Assembly: GCA_037179335.1 (NCBI GenBank)
Contig: JAKZHN010000043.1
Coordinates: forward strand, 186,001 to 250,000
DNA length: 64,000 nucleotides
Source: Cyclaneusma minus
Taxonomy: Eukaryota > Ascomycota > Leotiomycetes > Marthamycetales > Marthamycetaceae
Direction of reading: 5' to 3'
Shown here: positions 21,563 through 32,826 of the stretch, one piece after another
Layout: every line of letters begins with the position of its first letter
How positions within the stretch are numbered: position 1 is the first letter of the stretch
Notes under the pieces: model-generated
The model's database searches: none
What the model was told of the DNA's origin: nothing
Seen by the model: the letters and a program-made list of their open reading frames with translations, nothing else
Made by a program: the position numbers and the translations under genes

Positions 21563-23954
21563 TTACTGCCAAGAATCCGCCACCGAAGTGGCGGTAGCGC
21601 AAGTGGCAGGCACAGTAAGAGTATGGTTAGGATCAGCCTCCCACGTAGCATCACCAGCACTATTGACATTGATAAACTTATATTCAATCACCTCGCCCGC
21701 AGGAAAATCGACGACTACGGACCAGAGCGGGTTTGATGACGTGTAATCAGCAGCAGACAGCGCGACAGCACTAGAGGCGTCCCAGTTACCAAGAGCAGCG
21801 ACATTCCCGGCAATCTTGATCGTTTCGCCATAGGTGGTCGTAACGGTCTCGTCGAAAGTCACAGCGACGGTTGCAGCGGCGGCACACGTGCTAGTTGTCT
21901 TCGAGGAGGTTGATGTACTCGTTGTCTTTGTGGAAGTAGAGGTTGAGGTCTTGGTCGTCGTTCCTGATGCGACGCCGGTTGTGGGTGTCTCACTGGCTGG
22001 GAATGTCGTAGTCGCTGTGGCTGCAGCGTAGGTGGCTCCGCCGTATGATGTGCTGGAGCAGACGGATGGGACGCTGGAGGCAGAGGTCTCACCCCATGAG
22101 GCGGGCACGGTGCCGGCTCGGCGGGCAACGGCTGTCAGGAAAGCGGCGTAGGACCAGGTCAGATCGTAGGCTGAAAGGGGAGAGCCGTCAGTCTTCGAAA
22201 ATTGCTCGGACAAGGAGCCGTTGGACTGGGAATAGGTTGCAACAATGTTCATGTATCCGTCAGCGTAGGTTGAGACGGCATCAGTCAGAGTTGTGAACGT
22301 ATCAGAGCCTGAGTCGTAGGTTCCCGCTGTGATGGAAGAGTCGAGATCTTGCCAGAATGCAAGAGACGTGCTGGTTACAGTGATTGAGCCAACATTATTC
22401 CACTGAATTAGGGCATCGTAAAGCACTTCGGCGGCGGCGAGGGTGTTGAGATACCATGGATTTCCTCCTTGGTAGGAATCCTCGGGGTATCTTCCGACAG
22501 CTACAGCAGTTCCTTCGGCTATTCCAGAGTTGATGGAGTATATCGAGCGGAACGAATCAGTAACCACTTTGTGATTAGCCAACATTCTGTCAGAGCAGGG
22601 CTGGAAGGTGCTATCGTCACAAGCAGCTGCAGGATCAAAGGTCGCAATGGAGCCAAGCAGAGAGTTGGCGTCTTTTCCGGTACGGCCATTGTTCTCGTTG
22701 ATGTTGGAGATGATGTAGCCGGAGGAAGATGACCAGAAACTCTGCAAGAAGCACAGAACTTGGGGAGCTTGGCTCGCACAACCACCACAAGTCTTGCCAA
22801 TCTCAGAGGCCAGCGAGTCTCCCTCGACGAGTGCTCGATGCTGCACAGCGATGGTGAAGAAGGAAGACCCGTCAACTTCTTCCCACAGGTCATACCCAGT
22901 TTGGTTCCTACAAGTTGTCAGTTTAGGCTTGAAACCGATTCATGAAGTTGTGGAATCCATTCAACCACTGTGACAGCCCGTCCATAACGCAGGAGAGTCT
23001 GGAGTATCAGACCGAGAAGATATTTTTGTAGACCTCTCCTTTCCTAGCTTAGACAGAAGTTTTCCGAGTCATGGGTGTGCCAACCCTACACTATGGGAGA
23101 GTTGCCGCCAGAAAGAAGAAAGGACGTAGGCCCGCACACGAAACATGTCAATGAACGGCCTTCTTGAGAGACTTACCAGTACTCGGTAACATAGTTCAAA
23201 TCATTGGAAATGATTGGCCAGACGGTGTCCGTGACAGTCGAGGTGTATCCGTTGTCAATCAACCACCTTGAATAAGCTATCAAAGCAGTAGCACGCAGCG
23301 CTGGGCCATCCCTTTGTGGTCGACCCCAGGAGCCTAAGAGCGGATTAACATATTTGCCAAATTGGTGTTACATGTTTATGGACTGCCCACAAAGACTGGT
23401 CCGGAGCATTGCATATAGGGGTCATATAGAGGTCAGGCTTACCTGTATAAGCGGTCTCGTCAACGTTGAATTTCGGTTCTCCTAATCCACTACCATCCGA
23501 GAGGCTGCCAGAAGGGTTCGAAACGGTTTGCAGATGAGCCTGAGCAGCGATGTAGTTTTCGATCTCTGTCTGCAAATCCGACGAGTAGCTGTTGATAAAG
23601 GTGTCGACCAGAGTTTTGAAGGTCAAGGCGGAATCACGTGTCCAAGTATACCAGTCTGGTCTTTATTAGCGATGTGTAGCAGAAGAGGTGAAACGGGCAA
23701 GTCTCACAGTCCGGATTGGTTTGGTCGGGAGAGGCGATGACAATGCCACTGTCAACGCCAGAAGCTTGACAACCATCTGACCCAATATTGCAAAGAATCT
23801 CGTTCAGAGCATAGGGGCTCTCAGTAGCTATGAAGCTATCCAGGGATCGCTTCTGGAGCTCGCCGTCACGCCTAGTACGCGTGGCGGCCGACCAAGAAAG
23901 GGCCGACTGGAAGGCAAAGCTTCCGAGAAAAAGGAGACTTTCGAACGAAGGCAT
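21563..23954 (-). CDS. glaA: Secreted glucoamylase, GH15 with CBM20
   Basis: Four exons: 23954-23708, 23655-23443, 23333-23177, 22907-21563; introns 52, 109 and 269 nt; about 653 aa. Starts with signal peptide-like MPSFESLLFLGSFAFQSALS. GH15 catalytic domain motifs: NPDYWYTWTRDSALTFK (subsite region), GLGEPKFNVDETAYTG, SWGRPQRDGPALRATALIAY, NQTGYDLWEEV with the catalytic general-acid Glu, and near the end of the domain LSEQFSK and DLTWSYAAFLTA. A Ser/Thr-rich linker (about 525-555) leads to a C-terminal CBM20 starch-binding module (VAVTFDETVTTTYGETIKIAGN, LGNWDASSA, VEYKF-type IEYKFINV, WEADPNHTL). The enzyme releases glucose from starch ends outside the cell. The third intron is long for this window but its ends restore the conserved YWNQTG exactly. 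Confidence 0.95.
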
Positions 23955-26519
23955 GATGACGGGCTCAGCAATAGCAGAGAGATTGAACAGGCTGTTGTTG
24001 ACGAGAGACGGAAGGGAAAATGAAATCGAGCCAGGCAGATGGGAAGCCATTTTATAGGTACCAACCTCGAGTATGGCCGACGGTTTGGCCGACGGTTTGG
24101 CCGTGCCACCATATAACGGTGGCTGAACACCAAGTTCCTCGAAGTTTTGCAAGGCGCGGTCGATGAGATTGCAAGTGGCAATGAGGCCGATATTGTCTCC
24201 TTGCAAGTTGGCGGACTGCAGTTTATGCAATGGTTGCAGGTGCTGCCAGGTACAGATGGTCCGGGGTGCATGTGTTTCTGTGGGTGTCGTGTGAAGTACA
24301 GATCTGCCCGCTAAGTGTAGCGGCAGGCTTATGTCAACCTGGAACTTGTTGTCAAGTGCAAGCTGTCACAAACGGGAGGAGCTTGTGACAAGCACATTAA
24401 CCTCGTACCAAACCAAAGTATGAGATACAGAAGAACAAGGCTCCGTGCAACGACAGTACCAAAATACAGATGGGAAAAAAAGAATTCCAAAGGTGAGCAA
24501 TTCCAAAACGAGAATAAGATACACACTCGGCTTGTGCCTCAGTCTCTCACCAGCAGATCTCTTGGATTCCCCCGCAGTTGCGGGGCCCCTTCTTTCCCCA
24601 CACTCCGCTTATTTGCTCCCACTTCGGACGACCAGCATCACAAACCACGAGGGAACATGCTTCTCCGCATCGAATCACATAGAGGGCCACATGGTGATGA
24701 GCAGCCTAGTAGAACATGGCACAGGCCGAAATGTGTTGCAGTGCATGAGCGCGATCCCCGAGCAACGGCCCTTTTTTTGCTTGCATTATCGGCAGCGCCG
24801 TGCTATTGCACATATATAAAACACATCCTGATATTACTTCTCCACCTAGTCTCCGGGGTAATGAGTCTTTCAACGACCTACCACTTGCGGGTACTTCCCC
24901 GTAAAGACACAGCAGATGCATCGGACGCGGTAACCGGATCGTCATCGCTTCCTACACCAAAATGATGCCATAGAATGGAACCGTCTTGAGGGCATTCTAG
25001 GACTCTGAATAAGCTGGACCGGCTCACCACCTGGACTGCAATGATACCGACATAGGTCCGTCGATGAGCCGCTGCGTGAAATGGGGAAATATCATTTGTG
25101 ATATAGTCGTTTGCTTGATGAAGCAGCCACTGCCGGAAATTTGGCGTGTTTGACGATCAACCTTTGGCAACTCGTGGCCAGCTAGAACCTTAAAAGGCGG
25201 CGTTTGGTGAATGCCAGGTCTTGCCAGTCTTCTTTCAGGATTTTGCAGATATGTTTGGATCTCCGGGCCGTACCAAGCAAGGCCTTGTTTGTATGCTACC
25301 CCCCCCCAGCCTGAACAAAAGACAAGGTCCCTAGCCCCAGAAATCTCCACCTTGCGGAGGAGGTGTTGGGTGTGTATGAAGGTGACTTGTACAGCTTCGA
25401 CGTTGCTTGCCGTCCAGTGTCGGAATGATAGGCCGTATCTTTGCTAGAGCTCCGCACTACGTCGGCGAATGGTATTGATATTGTCGTATAGTGGAATTCG
25501 AAGCCAAGGCGGCGTGTGTCTATCTGATCGCATCTGGGTGCATGAGAATATCGTAACGGAGGTGACTAGAGTAGAAGAAGTTGACGAGCGTCCTGGGAGT
25601 TTCGTCAGCAAAGGTTGTCAAGATGCATTGAAGTCGGGCCTTCTCAAGCAGAAGTGAACAAGGAGGAGAGGAAGCATGGTCTTGATTTGGTAAAGAATAT
25701 ATTGATGTCTAAGCAGCGGATGGAGTCCAACCATCACTTCCGAGGCGAATTCCACTTGGAGAAGACAAGAGGGGAAAGGCGGGGGAACACGACGACAGCG
25801 CGAACAGCTAGAATCTAATGCGCAGGCTCCAGATCCCACCAAAGAGCTCGAAACCATCCAATCGTGATTTGCACTATTCAGCACTGCCAGCACTGTCGTG
25901 GATTCTGGCGGATCGGGCTGCGCAGCGAATCGTCGATGTTCGAAGTTTCCTACGGTCGCGTGCCCATCACTTCCTCTCAAACGGGAATGTAGGCAAGTCA
26001 TGGTTTATCCCCAACCTCACCGGCCAATGGCCTCGGTAAAGAGAAGTGGAATATGACGCCCTCGATGCACTCATCCACCGGCTCAAACCTGTTACAGCGA
26101 GCTCCAGCTTCAAAGGAACGATCAATCTGAGATTTGTCGATCGGATATTGACACCAATTGTATGCCCGAAGGCGGATGGCTCCATGGACGATCGAACTGC
26201 CTCAGCGATCAACCTGACTCCATCACTGCAAGCAGCTAGGAGCAGGGACTGCTGGGCACAAATCTGTGTTTTTGGAGAAAAGAAGAAGAGGAGAGAAATC
26301 TTCGAGGTGCAGATAAATACTTTTCGCAGCCGCAGCCTCGCGCTAGAGCGCACTAGCCCGCTACGGCAACCGCCGAACTGAGGCCCGCAACAAAGTTAAG
26401 CCGGGCCTCTGGACTCTTCGATGAATAACCGCTGCTACTCTGCGACGCCCGCCCAATACTTGCGGCCACGACACTACGGCAACAAACACTGTAGTCCTCT
26501 TGCATTGCCAGCCTCCAGC
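23955..26519. other. 2.6-kb intergenic region upstream of glucoamylase
   Basis: Divergent spacer between glucoamylase and the Snu66 gene. It holds the 12-bp repeats at 24075-24103 and a run of nine or ten C near 25301-25311. No gene is supported; several overlapping short frames on both strands show no domain. Confidence 0.45.
24075..24103 (-). promoter_or_regulatory. Tandem 12-bp GC-rich repeats in the glucoamylase promoter
   Basis: Unit ggccgacggttt occurs twice in tandem plus a third partial copy, about 120-150 bp upstream of the glucoamylase ATG and just downstream (minus strand) of a TATA-like gttatatgg at 24108-24116. On the minus strand each unit contains CGGCCAAACCG, i.e. CGG and CCG half-sites. 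It does not fit the spaced CGG site described for AmyR, so the binding factor is unknown. It may equally lie in the 5' leader. Confidence 0.35.
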
Positions 26520-28566
26520 ATGGCCGACTCATTCTCCATCGAGGAGACCAACCGCCTGCGGGTCTCGCTGGGCATGAAGCCTCTGCCGGTCCCCGGAGCA
26601 GCACCCGGCCCTGTCTTCAAGGAAGCCGAAACCACATCTACCGAGGAAGTCGCCAGCACATTGGAGACGCGAGAAGCTGCTAGCTATGACAATTACCGCA
26701 AAGCCCAGGAAGCTGAAGAAGCCAAGCGAAAACGCGAAGCCAAAGCCGAAGCCATCAAGAAGGCGCGCGATGCTGCCAAGCGATTCTCGAAGCTTGAGGG
26801 TAAGGGTCTCGGCGATGCCAGCGACGACGAGGACCTGGGTGCCAAAGCCTGGTTGATCAAGCAGAAAAAGCGTCAAAAGGAAATCCAAAAGGCCCGCAAG
26901 CGGGAAAAGGAGCTAGCAGAAGCCGAGGCCGCCGCTGCCGCTGAGTATACGGCGAAAGACTTGGCTGGCGTCAAAGTTGGCCACGAACTTGACGCCTTCG
27001 CAGAGGGAGAGGAGCAGGTGCTCACGCTCAAAGATACCACGATTGACCAGAATGAAGAGGACGGCGACGAGCTTGAGAATCTCGATCTGCGGGAAAGGGA
27101 GAAGTTGACGGACAAGCTCGAGCTGAAGAAGAAGAAGCCGGTCTACAACCCCAACGATATTGACGAGACGGGCGAGAAGAAGATCCTGGCACATTATGAC
27201 GAGGAAATTGATGGCAAGAAGGGCAGCAGGTTCACCTTGGATGGGCTTGGTAGTACCGCTGAGCAGCAAGAAGCTCTCGCTGCTGGTGGCGTCGTACAGA
27301 AGGCAAAGCCCAAAGCCATCAGCCTCGATCTATTCAGTGAGTCATTTCTATGCTTCCAAGTTGCATATTCATAAACTGACGTCTAGTACAGAGGATGAAC
27401 CCAAGTCCGATTATCTCGATATCTCCGAAATCAAGGTCAAGAAACCGAAGAAGAATAAGAAAGCAAAGTCTACGCGCCAGAAGGGCGTGGATGAAGACGA
27501 CGTGTTTCCAACAGAGGGGGCGACTGGACCCCCTGCAGACGCAGACTCCATGGATCTTGATGAACCATCAATTTCTACAAAGAAACGCACCTTCCAGGAG
27601 ACATCTTTTGTCGACGATGACGACTTGCAGGCATCGTTAGCCGCTCAACGAAGAAACGCACTCAAGAAGCGAAAACGCACCAGACCCGAAGACATTGCTA
27701 GGCAACTGAGAGAAGAAGCTTCAGCAACCCCGGTGGACAACGCCAACGAGGACGAGGGCACAGGACTGGTGATCGATGAGACGTCTGAATTTGTTGCCAA
27801 TCTACAAAAGCCAGTGGCTGTAGAAAAGAAGCCACGGTCACGACAAGCCTCCGAAGGTGTGACAGCTATGGATGATGGGGAAGGCGAAGATGTGGATATG
27901 GACCGTTCATATGCAGATATCGAGGATGAAGAAGACCTCAAAGCGCGCTTGAAGCGGGAGGCATCCACGCCTCACGATCTAGCCGCTACTGGCATTGAGG
28001 AAGAAGCCACTCTTGACCAGGGACTTGGATCGACCCTTAAGTTGCTAAAGGACCGCGGTATCATTAAGACTGCCGAGTCGGGCGACCTCAATGCGATTTT
28101 CCGTGACAAGCAGAAGTTCTTGGCAGAAAAGCAGCGACGAGAGGCGGAGGCAGACCGAAAAGCTCGGCTACAACGAGAGCGAGACCGTGCTACTGGTCGA
28201 CTTGACAGGATGTCGGCTCGTGAGAAGGAAGAATATGCTCGATCGCAGAACACTTACCGAGACCAGCAGGAGTCACGTCAACTTGCAGAGCACTTCAACA
28301 GAGAGTACAAGCCAAACGTGGAGCTCAAGTATGTCGATGAACATGGCCGCAGCATGAACCAGAAGGAGGCCTTCAAGCATCTCAGTCATCAATTCCACGG
28401 CAAGGGCAGCGGTAAGCAGAAGACAGAGAAGCTGCTCAAGAAGATCGAGGACGAGAAAAGGCGAGAGTCCCAGAGTATACTGGACTCGAGTCAACTGGCT
28501 GGCATGAGCAATGCCGCAAGCCAACAGCTCAAGAAGCAGAAACAGGCCGGTGTACGACTTGGCTGA
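26520..28566 (+). CDS. snu66: Snu66/SART1 family U4/U6.U5 tri-snRNP protein
   Basis: Two exons: 26520-27336 and 27392-28566; intron 27337-27391 (gtgagt...tacag); 663 aa. Begins MADSFSIEETNRLRVSLGMKPLPVPG, the characteristic SART1 start, followed by a long Lys/Glu/Arg-rich coiled coil (about 50-170), YNPNDIDETGEKKILAHYDEEIDG (about 220-245), acidic and basic patches, and the conserved C-terminal half with TLKLLKDRGII, the Arg-rich RDRATGRLDRMSAREKEEYARSQ, NVELKYVDEHGRSMNQKEAFKHLSHQFHGKGSGKQKTEK read in segments. SART1/Snu66 is a core splicing factor joining U4/U6 and U5 snRNPs. The second of two nearby AGs (tctagtacag) was used because only it keeps the frame into DEPKSDYLDIS. Confidence 0.93.
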
Positions 28567-29509
28567 TTGTCTTTTCAAAGACGCCGGGTGCCGCGAAGAA
28601 AGGTGCAGCCTCCTCTGTTGTATTTAAAACTATTCTATGCTGACACACTTGATTCAAAGAATTCTTCTTGTGCAGCCCGTATGTGATTCGACAAGGTGAG
28701 TCTCACGTGAGTGCTTCATTTCAACTTTCCCATCACGACAGTGATTCCGGTCTATTCACGCCAAACATCGAAATGGCCAGATCTACCAGCTTCAAGGGTT
28801 TTCTATGGGAATCGCTAATCGCATACAGACTAAGCCTGTTCAGTGATATCTTTATCGCTCTTAACCCCTTAGTCGGTAGTAGTGATCCCAATTACCTGTA
28901 ATACCCCCAATGACTTGGATACGACGAATTGATGAATTCATAGACAACTCGTATTTGGCTTAGTTTAAAGTTTATCTCAATCTTGCTTTTTGGGCTTCGT
29001 GGGACCGCCGGATGCACATCTCCCCTCCTTGCGTCATACATAGCAATGTTTCTTCGCCTATCGAATGCTGCAGTAGTGACATTATTGCGAAGGTATTCAG
29101 ATAAGATTGAATGGTCGCGCATGTCGCCGTAGACTTCCTCCATCATCATGATGCCATGGCCTGAAATAAGGTTCTGCTTCACCGTTTGACCCTCCATGTC
29201 GGCACGAGCCCCACGCGGATTTAGTCGGAAAACACATGCAGTTAGAGACTTCACCCCCCTGAGCATCTCCACTTAAAAAAGCTATCAGCGACGACCGGTG
29301 AATTTCTGAACGAGACCACGGCCAACCATGCAATTAGAGCTTCCGAACCCGCCAATTCCAGAGTCAGAGTGGTCTCTCCCCTTTTCCCTCTTCCCTCCTA
29401 ATGGCCCGATGAATCCTTCCAAAACTACGAATCCGCCTTCGACGAGGTAGCACCAATCTTCGACGGAGAAGCGAGACTCTCGCGCTGCCCAGGCCGAACT
29501 TGGCCCACC
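28567..29509. other. Intergenic
   Basis: 3' flank of snu66 and promoter of the glycosyltransferase gene. No gene supported. Confidence 0.45.
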
Positions 29510-31024
29510 ATGGACATGCTCGACATGATTTCCTCTCATCCACACTACCACCATATCCGCCGCCCTACGCGAACTACCCTGCTGTTTGTTACCATCTTCG
29601 TGGTCTCTCTATTTACCCTGTACAGCCTGATCACCACCGCAGGGGACAGTCTTCGGTTCGCCGCTTTCGCTCAGCAGACGCTCAACTTGACGCACCTCGA
29701 GCACTACAACCTCTCCCGACCCTTTACCTATTCGCATCGCTCTATCGTCACGCGCTATAACCCTTCCTCTAAACGAGACGACCTCACTACAATCAGAGAT
29801 GTCCTGTTCAACGAAACTACCGCGCTCCATATCAATGCGACGCAAAACCTTACAACTGTCAGGGTTGCGCCTCAGAAGCCCCTGGTGCTCGAAGTCCCTA
29901 CCACAGACAAGACGGCAGACCCTTCAATATTCGCATTTGGGTCGGCGACAACCCTCGAACGACTCCTCGATTCAGTCCCGCAATTTGCGCATTGGCTACC
30001 ACACAGTGGCGCATCCCTCCAAGTAGTGATTCCCCCTGAGCCAGAAGAGAAGGAGGAAGAGAAGGAGGAACTTTCGCAGGACACTCAAAAAGCAAATACG
30101 ACCAAGATCACCAGCACCATGCTCGAAGACTACATGCAAGAACTCGGCATGAACGTCTCCATAACCTCCAACAACGCCTCCTTCCCCCTCCGCTACTTCA
30201 GCCACCTCCGCACCCTCTACGATAACCGCACACCCCAAACCCGCTACCTCGTCCTCATCGACGATGACACCTTCTTCCCCTCTCTCCCGTCCCTCATAAA
30301 CCATCTAGACAAACACTACAACAGCGGCGAACCCCACGTCATTGCGCCCATGTCCGACGACTTCGACCAAGTCAAAAAGCACGGTCTTATGCCCTTCGGT
30401 GGCGGCGGCATATTCCTCACTCTCCCGCTCGTCGAAACACTCCTCGAACCGCGCATCTTCGCCGCCTGCTTGAATACGCAGAAAATTGAAGGCGATCAGA
30501 TCCTCGCAGACTGTATTAGGAAACATACAAACGTAAGGCCGGATTTTGATATGCATTTGCATCAAATGGATATCAAAGGCAACGTGGACGGCTTTTTCGA
30601 ATCTGGACGTCGCTTTTTGAGTCTGCATCACTGGAAGAGCTGGTATTTCCTCGACATACCGACACTAGCTACTGTGTCCAAGGCGTGCGGGAATGAGTGT
30701 ATACTGCAGCGCTGGAGGTTTGAGCAAGGCGTGGTGTTTGCGAATGGTTACTCTATTGTCAAGTATCCGAAGATGGCACTGGGGGGCGCGGGGTACAGAG
30801 AGGAGGAGCTGGATTTTGATGCGATGGAACAGACGTGGAATGGCGATATTGGACGCTTTGAGTATACGCTGGGACCGTTGAGGCCGGCGCTGGGGGCACC
30901 AGAGAAGGTGTCGTATCATATGGTGGGGTCTGTGGAAACGAAACAGGGGGTGAAGCAGACGTATATACATTATGGGGATGATTGGAATGATGATGCGGTT
31001 GTCGAGTTGCTGTGGCTTAAATAG
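29510..31024 (+). CDS. GT31-like (fringe-type) glycosyltransferase, type II membrane protein
   Basis: Uninterrupted frame of 504 codons. A short cytosolic N-terminus (rich in His/Arg) precedes one transmembrane helix at about 22-42 (TTLLFVTIFVVSLFTLYSLI), giving Golgi/ER type II topology. Several N-glycosylation sequons lie in the stem. The catalytic part has YLVLIDDDTFFPSLPSLINHL with the DDD metal-binding motif at 251-253, a glycine-rich PFGGGGIFLTLPLV, GDQILADCI and LSLHHWKSWYFLDIP. These are features of the fungal branch of the fringe/GT31 family (also annotated DUF604-like). An acidic Glu/Lys run at 179-187 interrupts the fold. Donor and acceptor sugars are unknown; a role in glycosylating secreted or wall proteins is inferred. 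Confidence 0.85.
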   Translation: MDMLDMISSHPHYHHIRRPTRTTLLFVTIFVVSLFTLYSLITTAGDSLRFAAFAQQTLNLTHLEHYNLSRPFTYSHRSIVTRYNPSSKRDDLTTIRDVLFNETTALHINATQNLTTVRVAPQKPLVLEVPTTDKTADPSIFAFGSATTLERLLDSVPQFAHWLPHSGASLQVVIPPEPEEKEEEKEELSQDTQKANTTKITSTMLEDYMQELGMNVSITSNNASFPLRYFSHLRTLYDNRTPQTRYLVLIDDDTFFPSLPSLINHLDKHYNSGEPHVIAPMSDDFDQVKKHGLMPFGGGGIFLTLPLVETLLEPRIFAACLNTQKIEGDQILADCIRKHTNVRPDFDMHLHQMDIKGNVDGFFESGRRFLSLHHWKSWYFLDIPTLATVSKACGNECILQRWRFEQGVVFANGYSIVKYPKMALGGAGYREEELDFDAMEQTWNGDIGRFEYTLGPLRPALGAPEKVSYHMVGSVETKQGVKQTYIHYGDDWNDDAVVELLWLK

Positions 31025-32826
31025 GGGCTGGGGATGGATGTGTACAAAAACTGTCGGAGTGTACATGGCGTTGGCACAGGGGTGCCACACACTAGCAGGG
31101 CGTTGGTTGGGGATTTAGCATTGGGGAGCATTGGGCCGGCGTTGCTTGTCAGAGCTGTAGACCATTTCAAGGCTGGTACTGGAGCTTGCGGTATGCCTTG
31201 TATAGACTTGGACGATTCTCCTTTGAATTCCCCATTACCGTGATTCTGGGCATCGCATATAACGGTGTATCAATAAACCCGACTGATTGTTAAGTAGGTA
31301 GGTTAATGGTTTCAGCTCAGCTCTGAATATATTTGAAAACTGAATCATGAAGCTGGGAACTGCTTTAACCTGATCTAATTTGTGTCTTGAAGTCTTCTAA
31401 ACTCTTACGTCAATGGAAAATGCCTCATCGAGGACTCTGTAAACTGCGCCGCTCTCTCCTAACCTACCCTTCTCAGTAGAACACTCAACCCCCTTTCCAG
31501 TGAGGAAAATGTTGGGACGGTCACAACTCACGAAAGGAATAGTCACGTGATATAGCTGGAGCTTGCTAGAGCCTACCCACAGGCAACACCCCATGTTGTT
31601 CTAGCTAGGTATTAGAAGGAGCTTCAGCTCCTCCTTGCTTTTGTAGACTTGACAGTTAACACAGCACCCTTGAACTACCCCAACGTGCTATCATCCTTAC
31701 TAGTGATCACTTGCCTTAAGTGATCCAACGCTGATCAGTGGTTTCGCCAAGAGACCATAGAATGGCAAGGATCTCGCAAGAATAGACAGAAACAGAGTCT
31801 ACAATAGCGAACCTAGCCAGCTCTTCGAGCCAGTGGTTGCGCTCCTCTGTATCCTGTGCTGAAGTGAAGGTAGAAGACCAGAGCTTCAGTGTAACCGATT
31901 TGACGGCTAAGCAGAAGCTCTCAGGTGACTGACTACCAAGACGATGTGAAGCCTTGACTTATGTGATCAGCTTCTGCTCCAGAAGCAAGTGGTTGCGCTC
32001 AAAGCTTATTTTCTTGCGTCTTCTTGCCGCGAAGGTTTCAGATTTGACACTTCTTGATGCAGTTGTATGGTTGGCTGCGAAGTCTTCTGGTTCCCGTTAC
32101 CGGCATACCGCTTTCGACATTTGACCTTTACCAAGAAGTCAGCCCGTCTCCTGGATCCCGGGACTCGTAAACTCAATTATCTCATCATGGTCTTTGAGAA
32201 TTCGGGTTATGAATCTCTTGACTCTTCATTGGTTTTCGGGTCCTGTGGAAGCTTTAGGAGATTCGGGGAAACCGAACATATAGTTACTTTACATACAAGA
32301 GTTGAGTTATATACTCCAGATACGTATTACGTAATCGAATCAAAAATAAGAGCCAAAAAAAAAGCAAAAAAAAAGCCTTAGTGCGGTTCTAGAACGGACC
32401 CCAAGATCATGCTGTAGTCTTGATGTCTTATACGAAATTCATTGCAAGTATGCTGGCCAGAGGAATGCCGTAGTCTTATGCTTCACCACTCTACACTAAG
32501 TTGCTGATTCCATTACAGAAAAAATTATGTATACCATAGTCAGAATCTCGAATCTCGCAGAAGCCCCCGAAGCTTTGCGCAAGTGCGCATCCTCGCTGCC
32601 CCTCTGCCCTCAACCGGCCTTCCCTTTTGATAAGCTGAACTCGAGTTCCTCCTCCTCCTTATAACGAGACCTGACATATGCGCCGGTAGAGATTCTTATA
32701 TACAATCTGGTTCAAAATCGAATTCTGGCTTTCGGATTACGGAAAAGCCGCAGCCCGCTACGGATGATACCTCGTCCTCATTCCTAACCACCAACATCTT
32801 GATCGCAGCTCAGCCACAGTAACCTC
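31025..32826. other. 1.8-kb gene-poor region
   Basis: Between convergent genes. Contains a coding-like relic at 31716-31959 (separate entry), a partially repeated word gagcgcaaccactkg near 31832 and 31990, and A-rich runs near 32347-32372. No intact gene. Confidence 0.45.
31716..31959 (-). pseudogene. Coding-like relic without start codon
   Basis: A stop-bounded minus-strand frame of about 80 codons with protein-like composition but no ATG: it includes SHRLGSQSPESFCLAVKS, TFTSAQDTEERNHWLEELAR and SCEILAILWSLGETTDQRW. No splice-linked exon was found either side, and the flanking frames stop soon. I read it as the tail of a lost gene of unknown family. Confidence 0.3.

Noticed and set aside
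18323..23954. GH18 and glucoamylase genes as a carbohydrate-degradation cluster
   Set aside because: They are two genes 2 kb apart with unrelated substrates and no transporter or regulator between them; adjacency alone is not evidence.
24420..24965. Overlapping plus-strand frames of 124 and 181 codons
   Set aside because: No domain, no splice-linked exons and low-complexity composition; regarded as chance frames.
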